From: Microthrixaceae bacterium
GTDB lineage: Bacteria; Actinomycetota; Acidimicrobiia; Acidimicrobiales; Microtrichaceae
NCBI GenBank assembly: GCA_023957995.1
Contig: JAMLGK010000019.1
Span: 1-59,777 of the forward strand
Direction: 5' to 3'
Length of the DNA stretch: 59,777 nt
Under the pieces are notes generated by a model. The model was not told the origin of the DNA, did no database searches, and saw only the letters and a list, made by a program, of their open reading frames with translations. A program made the translations under genes and the position numbers. Of the stretch, positions 8,453-16,217 are shown in pieces. Position 1 is the stretch's first letter. Each line of letters opens with the position of its first letter.

Positions 8453-10045
8453 TCAGGCGTTGGCAGCTGCGAGCGAACGCACGTTGACCGCAACCGGTCC
8501 CTTGCGTCCGCTGCTGAGTTCGAACGCCACCTGGTTGCCCTTTGCGAGCACCTCGGTGGGCTCACCATCGACACCTGAGATGTGCACGAAGACGTCCTCG
8601 CGACCCTTGACCTTGATGAAACCGAAGCCCTTGCGCCGCGAGTAGTTCGTGACGCGTCCGGTCAGTTCCGATCCGGCCGCTTCGCCGCCGTTGCTGGACT
8701 GGCCGTTGCTGGACCCGCCGTTGTGGGTCCGGGAACCCGCGGTTCGGGATTCCTGGACCTTCGGGTTGCCCTCACGCCCCCTGTCCGAGCGAGCACTGTC
8801 GGTACGGGACCTGTCGGCGCGGGGCTTGTCTGCACGGCCGTTCGACGAACTGCCCTCGCTACGTTTCGGAGCAGCAGCGCGAGCGGGTGCCTTGGTCGAG
8901 GAGAGGTCGAGGGCACGCACCGCTTCGATGTCGGGCTGGGTGATGCCGGAGGGCAGACCCAGCTTGCGCTGCATGGCGGTGGTGGACTTGCGGGCACTGG
9001 GCTCGATCAGGGAGAGCACCACGCCCGATGCACCTGCTCGGGCGGTACGCCCGGAACGGTGCACGTAGGTCGAGGCGTCCTCGGGCGGATCGAAGTGGAT
9101 CACCGCTCCCACGTCGTCCACATGGATCCCGCGAGCTGCCACGTCGGTGGCCACGAGAGCGCCCACCTTGCCGGTGGCGAATGCGTCCAGGGCACGGTTG
9201 CGCTGGCCCTGGCTGCGTCCGCCGTGGATCGGAGCGGCGTCGATTCCGTGACGCTCCAGCTGTTTCGCGAGTCGGTCGGCGCCGTGTCGGGTCCTCGTGA
9301 ACACGATGGTGGAACCGGCGGTGTCGATGAACTGTGCGACGTGCGGCACCCGCTCGGTGCGGTCCACGGTCCAGAAGATGTGGTGCGCCAGGGTCATGTC
9401 GGGCTCCGATGAGCCGATCTCGTGGCGCACCGGATCGTTCTGGAAGTCACGGGTCAGCTTCGCCACAGGACCATCGAGGGTCGCTGAGAACAGCTGGACG
9501 TGGCGCTCGGAACAGGTGGCGTCGAGGATGCGCCTGACCGCGGGCAGGAAGCCCATGTCGGCCATGCGGTCGGCCTCGTCGATGACCACGCAGGTGACGT
9601 CCTCGAGGGTGAGGGCGTTCATCTGCAGAAGGTCCTCGAGTCGGCCGGGGCAGGCCACCACGAGAGATGCGCCGCGATCCAGGGCACGGTGCTGGTGCTT
9701 GTAGCCCACGCCGCCGTAGACCACGGCCACGCCGTGGCCCATGCCCTGTGCGAGGGGTCGGAGTTCGTCACCGATCTGTTCGGCGAGCTCGCGGGTGGGT
9801 GAGAGGATGAGGGCGGTCGGCCGGCGTCGCTGGCCCTTGTCCATCCGGGTCACGAGGGGAATTCCGAATGCGAGGGTCTTTCCGGAGCCTGTCGGGGCCC
9901 TTCCGAGGATGTCTCGGCCCGATAGCGCATCGGCGAGCACCGCCGTCTGGATCGGGAAGGGCTCGGTGATACCGCGGTCGGCCAGGTGGTCGACGATCGG
10001 TTTCGGCGCGCCGAGATCGGCAAATGTTGGATTCTGAGGGGACAT
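8453..10045 (-). CDS. DEAD-box RNA helicase fused to a C-terminal cold-shock domain
   Basis: 530 residues from ATG 10045. Helicase motifs in order: Q motif (PFPIQ), APTGSGKT, PTRELAEQ, DEAD within VVIDEADRMADMGF, SAT, and HRSGRTARAG. After a low-complexity Ser/Arg/Gly/Asn linker of roughly 90 residues, the last ~65 residues form a cold-shock domain (KGFGFIKV and DVFVHIS are the two RNA-binding motifs). The predicted role is ATP-dependent unwinding of structured RNA, possibly in the cold. CSD-tailed DEAD proteins are uncommon; the separate Csp gene at 45452 shows the same FGFI/DVFVH pattern. The frame stays open upstream of 10045, but that part looks like structured leader. Confidence 0.92.
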   Translation of the reverse strand: MSPQNPTFADLGAPKPIVDHLADRGITEPFPIQTAVLADALSGRDILGRAPTGSGKTLAFGIPLVTRMDKGQRRRPTALILSPTRELAEQIGDELRPLAQGMGHGVAVVYGGVGYKHQHRALDRGASLVVACPGRLEDLLQMNALTLEDVTCVVIDEADRMADMGFLPAVRRILDATCSERHVQLFSATLDGPVAKLTRDFQNDPVRHEIGSSEPDMTLAHHIFWTVDRTERVPHVAQFIDTAGSTIVFTRTRHGADRLAKQLERHGIDAAPIHGGRSQGQRNRALDAFATGKVGALVATDVAARGIHVDDVGAVIHFDPPEDASTYVHRSGRTARAGASGVVLSLIEPSARKSTTAMQRKLGLPSGITQPDIEAVRALDLSSTKAPARAAAPKRSEGSSSNGRADKPRADRSRTDSARSDRGREGNPKVQESRTAGSRTHNGGSSNGQSSNGGEAAGSELTGRVTNYSRRKGFGFIKVKGREDVFVHISGVDGEPTEVLAKGNQVAFELSSGRKGPVAVNVRSLAAANA

Positions 10046-10061
10046 CTTGGTCTTTCTTGAA

Positions 10062-10137
10062 TGCTGCTCGACAACGACCTCGAGCAGCAGAGCCCTGCTC
10101 TGCCCGATACGCCACTGAGGCGGATTGGGCGGGGCTC
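10062..10137 (-). promoter_or_regulatory. two structured elements in the helicase 5' leader
   Basis: Element 1: a perfect 10-bp stem (TGCTGCTCGA 10062-10071 with 10080-10089, 8-nt loop) starting 17 nt before the start codon. Element 2: nested pairings GAGCCC/GGGCTC (10090-10095 with 10132-10137), GCCC/GGGC (10102-10105 with 10127-10130) and CGCC/GGCG (10110-10113 with 10119-10122). Together they could sequester the leader; autoregulation or temperature control is inference. Confidence 0.5.
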
Positions 10138-10394
10138 CCAGACCGAAGATCGGGTGGTGCCAGCGGCAAGTGGCCGGGCACCTATCCCACATCGCGAGAC
10201 CCGGGCAGCACTTCTGCCCGGTACGGCCACCATAGCCGCTAACTTCCGCGAACTGTGAACACTGAACTGTGAACGACCCTGTGATCGCGCGATCCTTGTC
10301 ACGTGACCAGCGCCCCTTGCGACGTGAGAAGCACGCCTCACCACCTGATCAGCACCACCTGGACGACCTGGCGGACCCTGCCGTTCGCGCTTCG

Positions 10395-10841
10395 ATGACC
10401 ACCGACCCGACCTACCCCGGCGCCATGACTCCCGGCCAGGCCGTGTGGCGGGGAGCGGTCACGGCCCTGGTCGTGGCACTGCCCGTAGCGGTGTTCAACC
10501 AGCTGCTCGTGGCCGCCGGCGACATCGAGGGTGATTCGCCGGTGGTGCTGTTGTTCTGGGTCCTGATCCTCTTCGGTGCCGCCGCCGGCGGCTGGGGAGT
10601 ACTGAGGCTCTGCCCGCAGGCCGCCCTGTCGCACGCAGCGGCCGCTGGCGCCCTCGCGTACGTCATCGTGCAGTCGATAGGCATCGTGAGCCGCACCTTG
10701 CGCGGAGAGGAACTCTCCTGGATCGCCTTTCCCCTGCTGCTGTTGCTCATGGCCACCTCGGCCATGCTGGGTGGCATGTTCGGTCGACGCTGGAACCGCG
10801 ACGACTACGGTTCGGACTCCCGCGCCGCGGACGGCACCTAG
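10395..10841 (+). CDS. small integral membrane protein, unknown function
   Basis: 148 residues from ATG 10395; the frame is open back to a GTG at 10269, but that extension is hydrophilic and Arg-rich and I regard it as leader. Four hydrophobic segments are visible (roughly WRGAVTALVVALPVAVFNQLLV, VVLLFWVLILFGAAAGGW, HAAAAGALAYVIVQSIGIV, FPLLLLLMATSAMLGGMFG, each quoted as separate stretches). No motif is recognised. It lies 29 nt before the FGGY kinase on the same strand and is divergent from the helicase. Confidence 0.65.
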   Translation: MTTDPTYPGAMTPGQAVWRGAVTALVVALPVAVFNQLLVAAGDIEGDSPVVLLFWVLILFGAAAGGWGVLRLCPQAALSHAAAAGALAYVIVQSIGIVSRTLRGEELSWIAFPLLLLLMATSAMLGGMFGRRWNRDDYGSDSRAADGT

Positions 10842-10870
10842 GCCGCCAGACACCTGCGAGGTCATCGAAG

Positions 10871-12325
10871 TTGAGCATCCTGGTAATCGATCTCGGAACC
10901 TCGAGCGTTCGTGCCTCGGTCGTGAACGACGACTCGACGGTGACCGCGGAGCGGTCGCGACCGACCCTGCCGGACTCACCGGTGGCAGGGCTCGTCGAGT
11001 TCGACGCCCTCCGCTACGTGACCGCGGCCATCGAGTGCGCCCGTGAGGTGCTCTCGGCCCACGGACCCGTCGACTCCGTGGGCGTGGCGAACCAACGGGC
11101 AACCACGATCGTGTGGGATCGCGAGACCGGCGAGCCCGTCGCCCCCGCCCAGGGCTGGCAGGACCTCCGCACCGTCGGCGACTGCCTGGTCCTGGCTGCC
11201 GAGGGTCTACCTCTGGCTCCGAACCAATCGGCGACCAAGATCGCCAACATCCTCGACTCGGTCGACCCCGACCGCGACCGCGACCTTTGTTTCGGCACCC
11301 CCGACAGCTGGCTGATCTGGCACCTCACCGGTGGCGCCGAACACGTGACCGACCTCTCGAACGCAGGGATCTGGGGTCTGTTGGACGCCGCCGGCACCGG
11401 AACGGCCCCGGCGGTGCTGGAGCGCCTCGCCATCCCCGCTTCGATGCTGCCCCGCATCGTCGACAGCACGGGCGAGGTGGCCGCGGCCACGATCCTCGAG
11501 GGAGCACCGGTCATCTGCGGCATCGCGGGCGACCAGCAGGCATCGTTGATCGGCCAGGGCTGCGTGAGACCGGGCGATGTCAAGGCGACCTTCGGCACCG
11601 GTGGGATGCTCGATGTCTGCCTGGGCCCCGATCGGCCGGCCTTCGAGCGCCGTGGTGAGGCAGGCTGCTTCCCCATGGTCGCCTGGCGCGACCGCACCGG
11701 GACCACCTGGGGCACCGAGGCCGTGATGCTCTCCGCAGGCACCAATGTGGAGTGGCTGGTGGAGGACATGGGCCTGATCGACTCGCCTGCCGACTCCGAG
11801 CGCCTCGCCAACGAGGTGACCTCGACCGAAGGCGTCACCTACGTACCCGCCCTCCTGGGCCTGGGAACCCCGAACTGGGACTACGGCGCCCGCGCCGCCC
11901 TGCTCGGAGCGACCCGCGGCACCTCCGCGGCCCACGTGGTTCGCGCGGTGCTCGAGGGTGTCGCCCAGCGAGGTGCCGATCTTCTCGAGTCGGCCCGCAC
12001 CGACTCGGGTCTGGACCTCCGGCGGCTGCGGATCGATGGTGGGATGTCGACCAACTCGCTGTTCGCACAGATGCTCTCCGACGCCACCGGGGTGCCGGTG
12101 GAGATCTCTCCGTTCAAGGAGGCGACCACCCTCGGCGCCGGCTACCTGGCCGGTCTGGCCACGGGGGTGTGGTCGGGCTGGGACGACATCGCAGCGGCCT
12201 GGTCCCCCGCCGCGGTCATCGAGCCGACGCCCGGGATCGACCGCGAAGCGGCCCGGCAACGATGGGCCGAGGCGGTCGAACGTGCCGGGCACTGGCACGA
12301 GGACCTCTCGGCACTCGACTTCTGA
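10871..12325 (+). CDS. FGGY-family carbohydrate kinase (glycerol-kinase-like)
   Basis: 484 residues. The N-terminal phosphate-loop pattern DLGTSSVRASV, the segment VANQRATTIVWDRETGEPV, the ATP-side FGTGGML, and DGGMSTNSLFAQMLSDATG with a final GAGYLAGLATG are FGGY hallmarks, closest in style to glycerol kinases. It phosphorylates a sugar alcohol, most simply glycerol given glpD in the same region, but several glycerol-kinase substrate positions differ, so I give no symbol. The start is TTG at 10871 with GAGG about 11 nt upstream. It is followed by the RNase P RNA gene. Confidence 0.85.
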   Translation: MSILVIDLGTSSVRASVVNDDSTVTAERSRPTLPDSPVAGLVEFDALRYVTAAIECAREVLSAHGPVDSVGVANQRATTIVWDRETGEPVAPAQGWQDLRTVGDCLVLAAEGLPLAPNQSATKIANILDSVDPDRDRDLCFGTPDSWLIWHLTGGAEHVTDLSNAGIWGLLDAAGTGTAPAVLERLAIPASMLPRIVDSTGEVAAATILEGAPVICGIAGDQQASLIGQGCVRPGDVKATFGTGGMLDVCLGPDRPAFERRGEAGCFPMVAWRDRTGTTWGTEAVMLSAGTNVEWLVEDMGLIDSPADSERLANEVTSTEGVTYVPALLGLGTPNWDYGARAALLGATRGTSAAHVVRAVLEGVAQRGADLLESARTDSGLDLRRLRIDGGMSTNSLFAQMLSDATGVPVEISPFKEATTLGAGYLAGLATGVWSGWDDIAAAWSPAAVIEPTPGIDREAARQRWAEAVERAGHWHEDLSALDF

Positions 12326-12381
12326 GCTCAGCACCAGGGACCTGCGAGTTCGCGCTGCGGGCCGGGTGTGAGACACTGGCG

Positions 12382-12768
<387 letters not shown>

Positions 12769-12798
12769 ACGCCTTATTTCCCAAGGGATTCGGGCGAT

Positions 12799-12951
12799 CT
12801 AGGAACCCCCAGCAACCCCTTGTGACACGTCCGTGACACACGAGGACGTGAGCGCAGCGCTGATCGCCGATCGTGATCGGTCGTCGTCGTCAGGCCACAG
12901 GTGGGAGTACGTGTCGAGCGTCTCGACCGCCGACGAGTGCGATGAGACCAG
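12799..12951 (-). pseudogene. C-terminal remnant of a tyrosine-recombinase integrase
   Basis: On the minus strand the frame reads HSSAVETLDTYSHLWPDDDD, then RSRSAISAAL, then a tail ending at a stop at 12799. This is the end of an actinophage/ICE-type integrase: the conserved His of the (L)GHSS box and the TLDTYSHLWPDxxDR segment with the catalytic Tyr. Homology stops just upstream of HSSA, where the sequence becomes Gly/Pro-rich and non-integrase, so Arg-His-Arg and everything before is lost. It sits 31 bp inside attL. Confidence 0.78.
12822..12840. repeat. GTGACAC double repeat, left end of element
   Basis: GTGACACGTCCGTGACACA: two GTGACAC units 11 bp apart, 55 bp inside the left 28-bp repeat. 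It matches 17080-17098 at 17 of 19 positions in the same orientation. Confidence 0.6.
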
Positions 12952-13026
12952 GGGGCCACCCCCTCCCGGCACACCCCACGGCCACCGGCGGCATAGGGCC
13001 GCTCTATCCCTGCACGTTTTTTCCAC

Positions 13027-13361
13027 AGGGCGCTAGAACTGCTCTGTGGCGCTCTGAGAGGCTGCCGTGAGCGTGTTCGTCGTTTCGGGTGCTCCCCTTC
13101 TGCCTTGTTGGGGGAGGACGGCCGCCGGCCTCCTAGGACGGCCGCTGCCCGAGACGGCTTGCGAGGGGAGGGTCGCGGACTGCTTCCCGCGGCTCTCCCT
13201 CCAATCGCAACACCCGAGTCCGCTCCCCGAGCTGATCCGTTCCAGAGCGGTGTGCAACCGGCTGCCAACGGCGCTCGTGGTAGTCCCCTGTGCGACCTCC
13301 GCCGCCAAGTGACAAGCGTGCGGGAAGTGGACCTACTGTGGCGTCCGGAGAGGGAGGACGG
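13027..13361. other. no gene seen
   Basis: 335 bp between the integrase remnant and the DUF2510-type gene. No open frame with a credible start, no tRNA fold and no clear promoter could be supported. Confidence 0.5.
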
Positions 13362-14240
13362 ATGAGCGACACGCCGAACGGACCAGGGTGGTGGCAGGCA
13401 AGCGATGGGCGGTGGTATCCGCCGGACGCCCACCCCAACGCAACCGCTTCACCCGAGGCTAGGGCTGAGGCTGAGGCGGGAGGCAAAGGTCGGCGCACCG
13501 GCCTGATCGTCGGCGGAGCCGTCGTTGCCACTCTGATCGTCTTGTGCGGATTGGGCGCCGTTCTCGCCGGAGGCGAACCAGAAGCTGACGAACCAGAAGA
13601 AGCTTCGAGTATCTCCTCTACCACCGAGACAACAGCGGACACTGAACCACCCACCACGACAGCTGCCCCAACAACGGAAGCTCCCACGACCACCACCACA
13701 ACCACCACGACGGCTCCCCCCGCTCCGCCGCCAACGGTGTACGAAGGGTCTGGCGACTCAGTGTTGGAGATCAACAACGAGGAGGCAGTGGTCGTCACAC
13801 TGACCCACTCCGGCGGGAGCAATTTCGCCGTCTGGGCACTGGATTCAGGTCTGAACCAGCAGGACCTCCTAGTCAACGAGGTCGGCCCATACAGAGAGCA
13901 CCGTTCCCCTCGACTTTCGCGGATCCGCAACAGCCTTCCCGAGATCAGTGCCGACGGCGCGTGGAAAGCGATCGTCATCCCCTTACCGGCGCTACCTGAG
14001 CAGAGCGGTGCCATGAGCGGAACCGGGGACGAGGTCCTCTACTACACGGGCTCCACATCGGTATCGCAGGTGTCCCACGATGGGAGCTCCAGCTTCGCTG
14101 TGCACACCTACGGGGTCGACTCCGGCGCGGTCGACCTCGTCATCAACGAGATCGGGCCGTACAGCGGATCAGTAGTGATCGAGGGGCCTTCACTCATCGA
14201 AGTGTCTGCTGACGGATCCTGGTCCATCCAACCCGGATAA
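13362..14240 (+). CDS. DUF2510-like single-pass membrane protein with duplicated extracellular domain
   Basis: 292 residues from ATG 13362, which has a strong GGAGGACGG site. The N-terminus carries GWWQASDGRWYPPDAHP (DUF2510-like), then a charged stretch, one transmembrane helix (LIVGGAVVATLIVLCGLGAV, about residues 47-66), a Thr/Pro-rich stalk (TTTTTTTTT), and two related beta-rich units. Unit 1 has SNFAVWALDSG and LVNEVGPY; unit 2 has SSFAVHTYGVDSG and LVINEIGPY, each ending in SADG-W. The duplicated domain is likely outside the cell and adhesive or ligand-binding; function unknown. It lies in the mobile element. Confidence 0.82.
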   Translation: MSDTPNGPGWWQASDGRWYPPDAHPNATASPEARAEAEAGGKGRRTGLIVGGAVVATLIVLCGLGAVLAGGEPEADEPEEASSISSTTETTADTEPPTTTAAPTTEAPTTTTTTTTTAPPAPPPTVYEGSGDSVLEINNEEAVVVTLTHSGGSNFAVWALDSGLNQQDLLVNEVGPYREHRSPRLSRIRNSLPEISADGAWKAIVIPLPALPEQSGAMSGTGDEVLYYTGSTSVSQVSHDGSSSFAVHTYGVDSGAVDLVINEIGPYSGSVVIEGPSLIEVSADGSWSIQPG

Positions 14241-14321
14241 CCGAAGCCGCCCAACCGAGCGTCCATGTCCACGCTTGAGGACGCCCGACGGCGAAGAGCG
14301 AGCCGCGACGCTGGGTATCGA

Positions 14322-14700
14322 TCAGGCGTCGGGGTTGATGCCGAAACCCTCGAGGTATCCCCGGAGCGCCTCGTTCGAGGTCAGCTGTTCCGGACAGCCG
14401 ATCGGTGCCATGCCGTAGGCGCGGTCTGCTGCTTCCTGAGGTGTGTAGGTGCCGTCTTTCACCTTCGGACTGAGAATCTGGAACGGCGATGCACCAGCGC
14501 GGAGGTCGTTGCAGAACGCCTCGCTCAGGGTCGAGGAGCCGCCGTCGCTGCTCATCATGGCCGAGCAGCCCCAGAGATGAGCAGTGCCACGAACACCCCG
14601 CCGAGAGTCCATCCGATGCCGCTACTACCGGCTCTCGCCGATTCTCCCGATTGCGCTGCCTTGTCCCCCACGGTCTCGACCGTACCTGAGCGGGTCTCTC
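14322..14700 (-). pseudogene. frameshifted small lipoprotein
   Basis: The downstream frame (14322 to ~14560) encodes GCSAMMSSDGG, FCNDLRAGASPFQILSPKV, then AADRAYGMAPIGCPEQL to a stop. The membrane-anchor half is in another frame just upstream, reading GWTLGGVFVALLISG before a stop. Joining the two at the GGGG run (removing two bases or adding one) gives LISGCSAM, a good lipobox with the lipid-attachment Cys. The N-terminal start is unclear (a GTG near 14680 or an ATG near 14733 in a third frame). The gene therefore appears broken, or the assembly has a base error. Confidence 0.5.
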
Positions 14701-14781
14701 GCAGGCTCAGAAGCGGGGACCAGCGGTTGGTTCATCGCCGGGGTTTTGTGTCACCGGCCGTAGCTACGGTGGATATTCAAC

Positions 14782-15117
14782 ATGACCCTGAGGAGGGACA
14801 CCCATGGAACCAGGACGTACCTCACAGAGAAGCTGGACGATCTGCGTGCTCTCCAACGTGGACAGTTGGCAACGCTTGTTCAGTGGAATCGACGCGACGC
14901 TCATGACTCGATGCGATCAGGCGGTCCCTGGTCATTGGATCCTGACGTGCTGGAAGTGCGGGGTGACCCCTTGGCGGCGGAGGCCAGCTTTCGTCGCCAC
15001 GCCTCGCGCCTCCTCGGACCGTATGAGGGCTGGCTCGAGGATGAGCGTGCTTACCAACAGGACCTGGACGCCCGCAGCACTCTCGCACAACGACAAGGAT
15101 CGCTGGACCCACACTGA
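14782..15117 (+). CDS. doubtful hypothetical protein
   Basis: 111 codons with a hydrophilic, helix-like composition (YLTEKLDDLRALQRGQLATL; later RLLGPYEGWLEDERAYQQ). Its ATG has no ribosome site. A very good GAGGAGGG site instead serves an ATG at 14804 in another frame, which runs 152 codons through the C tract. Either the real gene starts at 14804 and is frameshifted into this frame, or only one frame is genuine; composition does not settle it. Nothing is recognised in any frame. Confidence 0.35.
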   Translation: MTLRRDTHGTRTYLTEKLDDLRALQRGQLATLVQWNRRDAHDSMRSGGPWSLDPDVLEVRGDPLAAEASFRRHASRLLGPYEGWLEDERAYQQDLDARSTLAQRQGSLDPH

Positions 15118-15139
15118 GACCTTTTTAATCAGGTGCTCG

Positions 15140-15159
15140 CCCCCCCCCCCCCCCCCCCC
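15140..15159 (+). repeat. homopolymer of 20 cytosines
   Basis: An uninterrupted run of 20 C within a gene-poor stretch (15118-15462) of the mobile element; by far the longest mononucleotide run I noticed. The surrounding 345 bp hold no gene I can support. Confidence 0.95.
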
Positions 15160-15462
15160 GAGTCCGAGCGGGGACGACTCACCGATAGGGGAATACCAGC
15201 GCGATCTCCGACGCGCCGCTCTACTGCTGAGCGCCGCGGACTTCTGCGCCCACCAGGCATAGTCGCACTACGGAAGCTCAGTTTCGGCCGTCTCGATCGG
15301 GGCTTTTGCCCGCCGGTGACTACCGGCGAAGGGTCCAAGGGGTCACTGGCAGCGCCCTTACCGTCCCAGGTTCGGCCGTCGATTGTGGTCGCGCAGTGAG
15401 AACCCTCTCGACCAATCACCGACACCCACGGCTCCGAACCAGCTACGACGGGGGCAACCGGG

Positions 15463-15987
15463 TCAGTCCCCCTCTACCTTAGGTAGATCCCCCTCTACCT
15501 TAGGAAGGTCGAACTCGTACACCAGCAACTGACCATGCTCTGCCGTCGGTTGTCCCGAGGCGAATCGCTCCATGACCTTGATGCTCAAGGAGTTGTCGAT
15601 GTCGACCTTCCCCGCGGCCATGCCTCCAGGGGCATATCTACTGGCGTCGCGCAGGAGCGCCTGGAACAGTTGTACGCCGTATCCGCGTTCGCGGCGCTCG
15701 ATTGAGACTGCATAGAACCTGAGGAATCGACCTGTGTCCCGGATGTCGCCGTGCTCGAGGCGCTCGTGGGCGCCAACGCCGACCAGAGGTTCCTCCGGGA
15801 TGTCGTCCTCGAAGAGAAGCAGGAGTCGACAGGTCGACGGATTGGAGCGCGACCATCCAAAGGCCTTTCGCTGCACGAAGGTTTCAATCTCCCGCGCCCA
15901 CCGAGGCTCGCCGTCCTCGCTACAGCGGAACTCTCGAAGGAGTTCCTTGTCGCCATCCGTGGTTGTGTCTACCGCGCGTAGCCGCAC
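15463..15987 (-). CDS. GNAT-fold acetyltransferase-like protein
   Basis: 174 residues, GTG start. The segment RRERGYGVQLFQALLRDA fits the acetyl-CoA pyrophosphate-binding motif A (R/QxxGxG/A), preceded by a beta strand (FLRFYAVSIE) and followed by a plausible C-terminal strand (LLVYEFDL). The N-terminal part resembles island-borne GNATs (ELLREFRCSEDGEP). Substrate unknown. The C-terminus is a duplicated LPKVEGD heptad produced by a 21-bp tandem repeat abutting the stop. It is the last gene of a three-gene minus-strand operon, 23 nt after the 55-residue gene. Confidence 0.6.
   Translation of the reverse strand: MRLRAVDTTTDGDKELLREFRCSEDGEPRWAREIETFVQRKAFGWSRSNPSTCRLLLLFEDDIPEEPLVGVGAHERLEHGDIRDTGRFLRFYAVSIERRERGYGVQLFQALLRDASRYAPGGMAAGKVDIDNSLSIKVMERFASGQPTAEHGQLLVYEFDLPKVEGDLPKVEGD
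15466..15507. repeat. 21-bp tandem duplication at the 3' end of the GNAT gene
   Basis: Two 21-bp units (15466-15486, 15487-15507) differing at two positions, directly adjacent to the stop codon; each encodes LPKVEGD on the minus strand. Confidence 0.9.
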
Positions 15988-16010
15988 GGAAGGACAATAC
16001 GCGTCCTAGC

Positions 16011-16178
16011 TCACGACTCCGCGACTAGAACGTCCGGGCTGAACTGAACCTCACGCCGTTCACGCCGCTGTCCGAGCTTCGGCATAGTTGTCTGGTCCAT
16101 GAACGACGGAGTCTGAAGGTCTTCCCAACCGGCAAGATCAGCCGACGCAGGTCTATTCAGTAGTGCCGCGTTGCTCAC
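16011..16178 (-). CDS. 55-residue protein of unknown function, middle gene of island operon
   Basis: The start is fixed by a perfect AGGAGG (16183-16188) 4 nt before the GTG at 16178, good evidence that this short gene is translated. The sequence opens MSNAALLNRPASADLAGW, continues with a Pro/Thr segment (QTPSFMDQTTMPKL) and a basic patch (GQRRERREVQF), and ends SPDVLVAES. There is no membrane segment and no known motif. It lies 39 nt after the 243-residue gene and 23 nt before the GNAT gene. Size and position would suit a small accessory or antidote protein, but that is inference. Confidence 0.68.
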   Translation of the reverse strand: MSNAALLNRPASADLAGWEDLQTPSFMDQTTMPKLGQRRERREVQFSPDVLVAES

Positions 16179-16217
16179 TGGTCCTCCTAGTGACGGATAG
16201 AGCGACAAGCGCTCTTG

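Noticed and set aside
9000..9060. separate gene on the plus strand opposite the helicase (many long frames from 8085 to 9800)
   Set aside because: Long antisense frames are expected opposite GC-rich coding DNA; the minus strand carries all helicase motifs.
15129..15425. 98-codon minus-strand frame ending in poly-Gly
   Set aside because: The poly-Gly is just the 20-C tract read backwards; no ribosome site and no protein-like composition.
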